The notes under the pieces are model-generated. The model was not told the origin of the DNA and made no database searches. It saw nothing but the letters and a program-made list of their open reading frames with translations. DNA of 10,694 bases from Bacteriovoracaceae bacterium. Its GTDB lineage: Bacteria > Bdellovibrionota > Bacteriovoracia > Bacteriovoracales > Bacteriovoracaceae. Position 1 is the first letter of the stretch, and each line of letters starts with the position of its first letter. Where the stretch lies: assembly GCA_018060635.1 (NCBI GenBank), contig JAGOVR010000047.1, forward strand, positions 1 to 10,694. The letters run 5' to 3'. Positions 5,520 through 10,694 of this stretch are shown in pieces. The translations under genes and the position numbers were made by a program.

Positions 5520-8500
5520 ATGCCATGTGTAAATGACTATACTTTCCCTAAGCAACTTCCCTCCAAAAAACTTTATAAAAGCTTTGTTCAAGGCCCGAAC
5601 AAAGCTTTTTTTCTAATCACTGCCATCCTTTTGCTTCAACAAACCTCTGTAGTTTGGTCTATGATGGACGACGAACAGAAAATTAACCTGCCTTCTCAGC
5701 AATCTTCAGCGAAAATTAATGTGCAAGACATACAGTATGATATAGAAGGATTGAAAACAGTTAAATCTTTGCTTTCCATTGATCTTACCGCTGATGATGA
5801 GCTTGACTGTCTTGAAAAAAGCTATTTGCAAGATATTATTGCTAACCTCTCTAACATTTTAGATATAACCTCTGAGTATTCTTCTCAAGAGATAAAAGAA
5901 CTGCGAGATGAATTTTGCCATTTATCTTACGATTTCATTCAGCATAGATGGAAACAATTAACTGAGTATGCCCCGCTCAATCCCCTTAATATATCTTATT
6001 GGACCGTAGGTAATGAGGTAGACCCTCAATATTATTTGATTAAAGAATATCGAGAAAGAGAAAATGTAAATAATGCAGTGCTCGCCTTGAAAAAAGCCTT
6101 ACCTTCTGTGAGTTCTCGCCTTATTCCCATAGGAGAACCTGAAAAAGAGAGTTTTCCTCCGATTGTAAGAAAAACAGCTGGCAATAATCCTTATTTGCAT
6201 GCGCTATGTAAAGCTACTGAAATTATTGCTGAGATAGAACCCAAGCACGGAGCTTTTTTTAAACATCTAAAAAGCAAAGAACAAGAGCTGAAGAGCTGCT
6301 TTTATACTCTAAAGACTATTCAAACTTATCATCAAAAAATTGTTCCGCTTTTTTTCTTGCTGGAAGAAACAAAAAACCTAAATATTCAAACTAAGGACAT
6401 AAATTTAATCAAAAACAAAATTAAAAAAATAGGCAACCTTATAGAAAAACATATCCCTTATTATGAAGAGCACTTTTTAACAAGTGAAGTTCAGCAATAC
6501 AAACATATTCCATGGGAAAAAATTATTGCACTTTCTTATTTTTTGAAAAATTCTAATTTAGAATTAGATCAAAATCTCTGCATATCTTTATGCGAAAAGT
6601 TCGCTGATGTGCATTTGCTTATTTCAGAAATTATAGATGAAGAACTAAACCTTTTAATACCTTGCAAAAATATTAAAAACAAGAATAAAAAAGAAATTAT
6701 CTTTGAGTCTCCTTTTAATGTACTTCAAGATTACCTGGGAATTCGCAAACTTTATTCTGCTATAGAGAACCTAATTCCTTTCTTTGAATTATCCGAATGG
6801 CAACCGTTCCATCACACAGTATTAATGAGATGCTTACAAATTGCTGGTGAAGTAGGAAAAAACCTTAGTAAGGAACTGTATAATTTAATGCCCTCTTTTT
6901 GGAATGATATGCTTACATTAAGGAATGCCTTTTCTCATCCAGAGCGCAGTAATGTACAATATTTTATAAAAAAACTATTTTCAACTTCTCTAGGGTCAGG
7001 ATTAAAAGACGAGTTTTATTCTTTAAGAGAAATTGTTCAAGGATTATATCAGCAAATAGAACAAAATTTAAATAAAAAAAATTTTCAAGACGTTATGAAT
7101 TTTTATAACAGCGTTCTATTTCCTAATGAACCACGATTTAAAAATTTGAACGAGCTTCGTAACTTTTTTGAAAGTTTTCTTTTATCACAAGAAGAACGCG
7201 AACCATTTCTAAAAACTTTAGATGGCTTAGAAACTGTGAGCGAAGAAGGGAAGGAAAAAATTCTTACCACTCTTGCAAATAAAATCAAATTAAAAGATAT
7301 TAAAAAGGAAAATTTATCAAATTCTGAAGAAATAGAAAATATTTTATCACAAGAAGAATTTTTAAAACTTTACAACGCTAAATCAAAATCAGAGACAAAG
7401 GTACTGCTAGAAGCTTATAAAAATCCAACATTAGAAAAAATAGAAAAAGTAAAAAAATTATTAGGAAATGCGGAAAAACATAAAAATTTCATAATAGAAA
7501 TAAAAAATAAAATCCATGGAATTATTGATGATTTAATCAATGGAAAATTTTTAACAGAGATCCATTTCTTAGAAAGTTTAGAAAAAATAAATGTTAATAA
7601 AGAATCTTCCATACTACACGCGAAAGAAATATGGAATAAAGTACAAAATAGAAAAAATGAATATGAAGATTTTAAAAAAAATCATAACTTTTCAACCGTT
7701 TCTTATAACTTTGAATATATAGAAACAATCTTAAATGACCTGACCAAGTATCTTATTGACGGTGATAACATACTGAATTTTGAGAAACTTTCTGATATGA
7801 AAATTTTAATGGCCTGTGATTTTAAAATACAAATGCTAGAACCAGCTCTACAAGCTATTAAGAAGACTTTGCCACGTTTAAGAGATATGGAAAAATTTTC
7901 TCAAAAAACATTAATTTTAAATACATTCATTAGTAAGATACGTTCTGATATCAAAAATATGACATTAAATAGAAACTACTTAGCTCACATTCATGATGTG
8001 TCAAAACTCTATGATAGAGAAGAGAACACTCATAAAAAAAGAGTTGTTAGTATTTTAGAGAAGCTTCTGTTATCTTCTGGCCTACAGAGCAACTCGAATA
8101 AGATGCTATCTTTTAGAGGCAGACTGGAAGAATATAAAAAAATCTTAATTGAAGCAAAAATTGACCAGTTATTTAAAGGAAAATCTGCACAAAAAGAACA
8201 ATCAACCTCTCCTTTAAATAATAGTAATGTATTTAAATACGATGTCAGTTTTAAAAATTCTTCCATAATACTTTATGAACCTATGAGGATTATGGATGGA
8301 AACGATCTTTTTGCAACATTAGGAAAAACAAAAGACAAAATTTTCAATGACATTGTTGAAAATATACATGATAGTAAAGTACAAAAAATAATTAAAGGAG
8401 AAATTCAAAATACTTTTGAAGAAAAAGCTATATTGCTTGGTCTACACGGAAAAAAGGGGTCTAAATCACATAATACAGCGCTGAAAATGTTTAGAGAGAT

Positions 8501-9524
8501 GCTATCAAAAAAATATAATGAAAATAATAGACGAAAAGGACCTTCACTTTCTATAATTGAAGCTTGGGCACATATTAATAAAATGAATATTGTTATTTGG
8601 GGTAAAAATCATGATAACAACCTAAAGTGTATCTCTTGTTTTAATTCAAAACAGTCTAAGGAAACTTTGCACTTTCGTCGCATAAGCGACGATGAGTTTA
8701 AAAGGCTTTATCCTACAACGGATTCACAAACGAGCTGGGAATCTTCTCTTTCTGCTACTTCTGATAAAACTGGCAGGATTTTTAACATAAGACTTAAGGA
8801 TAAAAATTTAGCCCTGCATGAATGTAGTATCCTGGGAGATGGAGATTGTGCTTACCGCGCTATGGGGATGACAAGGAGCGATGCAGTTGAATTATTATGG
8901 AACAATGTTGCTAATCCTCAGATTCGTACGTTAATTGCCGCAGAAATTTATAAACTCTTTATGGAATTACCAAAAAAGATGCAAAATAGTAATTATGAAA
9001 AATTTATCGAAGAAGAAAAACGCTTAGATGAAGAAGCACAAAAATTGATGAATGAGATAAAAAAATCACTCAATTCTTCTGAAGTAGATTGCTTGATAAG
9101 AGAACAACTTACTGAATTTTTAAAGAACTTACCCAACAAAGACTCGCAGCAAGAAGAATTCTTAAACCGCCTTAATAATCTACAAAATAATTTTGAAAAC
9201 TTAGTAAAAAGAAAATGGGATTATTGTTGTGAAGAAGAAACGGTTAAAAATTTTATAACATATTTTATGAAACCAAGCCCGTCCGAGTATTTTGATACTT
9301 ACGATGATACAAACTGGCTTCATTGTGCTTCAGATAAAGAAGATGGAAAGTATAATACATCAAGTATGGATGCTTTAGCGCTTTTAATGAATAAAAACAT
9401 CGTCGTCTTAAATGAGATTGGTGAAATTGTTCATCAAAAAGTTTTTTTTGAGACAAATCGAGAAAATACATTGTTTTTACTGCACATAGGAAACACTCAC
9501 TTTAACGTTCTAAAAATACATTAA
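5520..9524 (+). CDS. Exported multidomain protein: HEPN-like regions, inactive OTU-like domain and C-terminal OTU cysteine protease (1334 aa)
   Basis: Residues 1-47 form a signal sequence with a hydrophobic core at about 29-46 and a cleavage-like VWS before MMDDEQ. Most of 50-900 is helical and Lys/Glu-rich. One region carries IAGEVGKNLSKELYNLMPSF and ends in RNAFSH (468-473), which fits the RNxxxH signature of HEPN RNase domains of the HepT type. A second RNYLAH is at 818-823. Residues 905-1080 look like an OTU fold whose nucleophile position holds Asp929 (DGND), with His1051 in HF. Residues 1097-1334 are an OTU domain: GDGDCAYRA with Cys1110, SSMDALALLMNKNIVVL (1278-1294) and THFNVL with His1327. 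OTU enzymes cleave ubiquitin linkages, and bacterial ones usually act in eukaryotic hosts. A roughly 100-residue charged helical insert separates the two halves of this domain. The gene is divergent from the sensor-STAND operon. The secretion route beyond Sec is unknown. OTU is well supported, HEPN moderately. Confidence 0.85.
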   Translation: MPCVNDYTFPKQLPSKKLYKSFVQGPNKAFFLITAILLLQQTSVVWSMMDDEQKINLPSQQSSAKINVQDIQYDIEGLKTVKSLLSIDLTADDELDCLEKSYLQDIIANLSNILDITSEYSSQEIKELRDEFCHLSYDFIQHRWKQLTEYAPLNPLNISYWTVGNEVDPQYYLIKEYRERENVNNAVLALKKALPSVSSRLIPIGEPEKESFPPIVRKTAGNNPYLHALCKATEIIAEIEPKHGAFFKHLKSKEQELKSCFYTLKTIQTYHQKIVPLFFLLEETKNLNIQTKDINLIKNKIKKIGNLIEKHIPYYEEHFLTSEVQQYKHIPWEKIIALSYFLKNSNLELDQNLCISLCEKFADVHLLISEIIDEELNLLIPCKNIKNKNKKEIIFESPFNVLQDYLGIRKLYSAIENLIPFFELSEWQPFHHTVLMRCLQIAGEVGKNLSKELYNLMPSFWNDMLTLRNAFSHPERSNVQYFIKKLFSTSLGSGLKDEFYSLREIVQGLYQQIEQNLNKKNFQDVMNFYNSVLFPNEPRFKNLNELRNFFESFLLSQEEREPFLKTLDGLETVSEEGKEKILTTLANKIKLKDIKKENLSNSEEIENILSQEEFLKLYNAKSKSETKVLLEAYKNPTLEKIEKVKKLLGNAEKHKNFIIEIKNKIHGIIDDLINGKFLTEIHFLESLEKINVNKESSILHAKEIWNKVQNRKNEYEDFKKNHNFSTVSYNFEYIETILNDLTKYLIDGDNILNFEKLSDMKILMACDFKIQMLEPALQAIKKTLPRLRDMEKFSQKTLILNTFISKIRSDIKNMTLNRNYLAHIHDVSKLYDREENTHKKRVVSILEKLLLSSGLQSNSNKMLSFRGRLEEYKKILIEAKIDQLFKGKSAQKEQSTSPLNNSNVFKYDVSFKNSSIILYEPMRIMDGNDLFATLGKTKDKIFNDIVENIHDSKVQKIIKGEIQNTFEEKAILLGLHGKKGSKSHNTALKMFREMLSKKYNENNRRKGPSLSIIEAWAHINKMNIVIWGKNHDNNLKCISCFNSKQSKETLHFRRISDDEFKRLYPTTDSQTSWESSLSATSDKTGRIFNIRLKDKNLALHECSILGDGDCAYRAMGMTRSDAVELLWNNVANPQIRTLIAAEIYKLFMELPKKMQNSNYEKFIEEEKRLDEEAQKLMNEIKKSLNSSEVDCLIREQLTEFLKNLPNKDSQQEEFLNRLNNLQNNFENLVKRKWDYCCEEETVKNFITYFMKPSPSEYFDTYDDTNWLHCASDKEDGKYNTSSMDALALLMNKNIVVLNEIGEIVHQKVFFETNRENTLFLLHIGNTHFNVLKIH
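5577..5613 (+). terminator. Terminator-like hairpin inside the start of the HEPN-OTU coding region
   Basis: AAAAGCTTTGTTC (5577-5589) and GAACAAAGCTTTT (5597-5609) form a perfect 13-bp stem with a 7-nt loop, AAGGCCC. The T-run continues to 5612, giving seven T residues at 5606-5612, part of which pair in the stem. It lies in codons 20-31, between the start codon and the hydrophobic signal core. On the minus strand the stem is followed by four T residues, so activity there would be weaker. The shape fits an intrinsic terminator or attenuator. Function is not shown. Confidence 0.5.
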
Positions 9525-9597
9525 TATTAAGAGTAATGGGTATATAAAAAAATGCAAGAGAAGCGGACTAACCGTTAAATAGTGACTCTCATCAAAG

Positions 9598-9651
9598 TGC
9601 ATTTTACGTAAGTTAATGAGCTTAACTGAAGTTACTTGAAAATGCATTTTC
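9598..9651. repeat. Extended imperfect inverted repeat with a perfect 14-bp palindrome
   Basis: TGCATTTT (9598-9605) pairs with AAAATGCA (9639-9646). Inside, GTAA/TTAC and AGTTAA/TTAACT extend the stem with small bulges. The right arm overlaps GAAAATGCATTTTC (9638-9651), a perfect palindrome. A short T-run follows, so it may serve as a weak terminator for the HEPN-OTU transcript, or it may be a protein site or a mobile-element remnant. Confidence 0.4.
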
Positions 9652-9781
9652 TTCAGCTAAGAGTTTTAAAGAAAGCTTTTTGTGGTGGTGTCAAAATAGC
9701 AGAATTCAGTATGGCTTGTAAGAATTTCACTAAAAGTAGACATTTGTTTGAACAAGAGTTATGTTCCTCTTCATTCCTTCC

Positions 9782-9810
9782 TTGTAACTTATCCTTATTA
9801 AAGTTATTAT
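9782..9810 (+). promoter_or_regulatory. sigma70-like promoter of abiE
   Basis: TTGTAA (9782-9787) and TATTAT (9805-9810) are separated by exactly 17 bp, leaving a leader of about 29 bases before the ATG at 9846. A weak inverted repeat, ATTAT-N9-ATAAT (9806-9824), overlaps the -10 and could be an operator. AbiEi antitoxins are known to repress their own operons by binding inverted repeats at the promoter. Confidence 0.5.
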
Positions 9811-9845
9811 ATATCTAGAATAATGTAAATCATCATTTTGCGCAT

Positions 9846-10658
9846 ATGGTAACTTTAGAAACCTACATCAAAGATCTTCGTGCCCATGGAAGGAGCGCCT
9901 TTACCACGCAAAAAGCACTTTCTGATTTGGGCATTTCTCACGTTACTCTAAATTCGCGAGTTTATCGCCTTAAGAAAAAAGGAGAACTGATCAGCCCCGC
10001 TAAAAACCTCTTCGTAATTATTCCTCCTGAATACCGAGCGCTGGGCTGTTTGCCGCCGGCGGAGTTGATTCCTATCTTAATGAAGTATTGGAAGCAGGAC
10101 TATTATGCTGGGCTTTTGACGGCAGCTTTGTATCATGGGGCTTCCCACCAGAAACCTCAGATTTTTCAAGTGGTTGTTAATAAGCAGATCCCACCTATTG
10201 TCCAGGGAAAAGTGTCTATAGAGTTTATTACTAAAAAGTCTCTTGAAAATCTTTCCACTCAAGACGTTAATGTGAAAACTGGATATCTCAAAATATCTTC
10301 TCCAGAAGTGACCTCTATGGATTTACTTCTTTATACCCATCGTGTAGGAGGGTTGAATGCCATTGCAACCATATTGAGTGAACTTATAGAGAGCATAGAT
10401 TCTCAAAAGCTTACCCTGCTTGCAAAGAATTTCAAAGGAAAGGCTTGGGTACAACGGCTAGGATGGATACTTGAGAACATCGATTCGGTTGATAATGAAC
10501 GAAAAACGTCACTCATCAATGCTCTACAAGAGTATCTCTTAACCCAACAACTGTTTTATGTACCTGCTGCAAGCGAACTAGAAACACTAGGATGCACTCG
10601 AAATAAAAAATGGATGATTATCGAAAACACAACAATTGAGAGCGATTATGATACCTGA
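9846..10658 (+). CDS. abiEi: AbiEi antitoxin of a type IV toxin-antitoxin/abortive-infection system (270 aa)
   Basis: Residues 4-60 form an N-terminal winged helix (GRSAFTTQKAL, then VTLNSRVYRLKKKGEL). The C-terminal antitoxin domain follows with family hallmarks: FVIIPPEYRALG (56-67), YYAGLLTAALYHGASHQKPQ (86-105), FQVV, the segment TGYLKISSPEVTSMDLLLY (145-163) and WVQRLGWIL (201-209). Length and order match AbiEi proteins of COG5340. AbiEi represses the operon and counteracts AbiEii, a nucleotidyltransferase-like toxin, without binding it stably. The ATG at 9846 is the only option because an in-frame TAG lies 30 bases upstream and no ATG lies between, yet no Shine-Dalgarno sequence precedes it. 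The gene overlaps abiEii by 11 nt. Codon use is less AT-rich than in the HEPN-OTU gene, consistent with separate acquisition. Confidence 0.9.
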   Translation: MVTLETYIKDLRAHGRSAFTTQKALSDLGISHVTLNSRVYRLKKKGELISPAKNLFVIIPPEYRALGCLPPAELIPILMKYWKQDYYAGLLTAALYHGASHQKPQIFQVVVNKQIPPIVQGKVSIEFITKKSLENLSTQDVNVKTGYLKISSPEVTSMDLLLYTHRVGGLNAIATILSELIESIDSQKLTLLAKNFKGKAWVQRLGWILENIDSVDNERKTSLINALQEYLLTQQLFYVPAASELETLGCTRNKKWMIIENTTIESDYDT

Positions 10659-10694
10659 GAATTACGTTCAACAATGGCAAGAGAATGCTCCTTG
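10648..10694 (+). CDS. abiEii: AbiEii toxin, first 15 codons (cut by the window end)
   Basis: ATG at 10648-10650 starts inside the end of abiEi, overlapping it by 11 nt, with GAGAG 5 nt upstream. The visible residues, MIPENYVQQWQENAP followed by the first two bases of a probable Trp codon, match the usual opening of AbiEii/AbiGii nucleotidyltransferase toxins, MIPxxxIxxWxxxAPW. In this family the toxin halts growth, probably by modifying tRNA or a similar target, when the antitoxin fails. The catalytic motifs lie outside the window. Confidence 0.75.
   Translation, partial: MIPENYVQQWQENAP

Larger units (their letters stand above)
9525..9845. other. Gene-free spacer between the HEPN-OTU gene and abiEi
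   Basis: This 321-base AT-rich stretch has no credible gene. A TTG-initiated 60-codon frame at 9636-9818 has no ribosome binding site and a low-complexity-like product. The spacer holds an extended inverted repeat at 9598-9646, an overlapping 14-bp palindrome and the abiEi promoter at its right end. There is no strong GC-rich terminator directly after the stop at 9524. Confidence 0.6.

Noticed and set aside
9636..9818. 60-codon frame in the spacer before abiE
   Set aside because: The start is a TTG inside the inverted repeat, no Shine-Dalgarno sequence is present, and the product shows no domain-like pattern.
9823..9828. Start-stop ATGTAA in the abiEi leader as a regulatory mini-ORF
   Set aside because: It has no Shine-Dalgarno sequence, and such hexamers are common in AT-rich DNA.

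Overview
The window suggests an AT-rich, host-associated bacterium. Its mix of genes resembles what I know of intracellular alphaproteobacteria that live in amoebae (Holosporales or Paracaedibacter-like): an OTU-family cysteine protease, a TPR-containing STAND ATPase and mobile-element regulators. No rRNA, tRNA or strongly taxon-specific gene is present, so this placement is inference.

Left end (1-1311): this looks like the regulatory edge of an integrative or conjugative element. A partial minus-strand gene (possibly GNAT-like) is followed by a 220-base noncoding stretch full of inverted repeats that ends in a plus-strand intrinsic terminator. Next come a minus-strand AlpA/excisionase-like HTH gene and a divergent XRE-type repressor gene. 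The gap between these two regulators holds a 22-bp palindromic operator candidate lying across a promoter.

Centre-left (1308-5284, minus strand): a two-gene operon with an ATGA overlap. The first gene encodes a two-TM sensor with a histidine-kinase-like architecture whose H-box and ATP-site motifs appear degenerate. The second encodes a 793-residue NB-ARC/STAND ATPase with TPR repeats, preceded by what looks like a Sec signal peptide or membrane anchor.

Centre-right (5520-9524, plus strand): a divergent gene for a 1334-residue protein with an N-terminal signal sequence. It carries two RNxxxH (HEPN-type) motifs, a catalytically dead-looking OTU-like domain (Asp in place of Cys) and a C-terminal OTU domain with Cys1110 and His1327. 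A terminator-like hairpin lies inside its first 31 codons. I read this as an exported, host-directed toxin or effector.

Right end (9525-10694): a gene-free spacer with a hairpin and a good sigma70-like promoter, then abiEi and the first codons of abiEii, a type IV toxin-antitoxin/abortive-infection pair cut off by the window end.

Together this is an accessory island. Mobile-element regulators and AbiE flank an exported STAND/pseudokinase pair and an exported HEPN-OTU protein. Whether the central genes act against the eukaryotic host or against phages and competitors cannot be settled from sequence alone.
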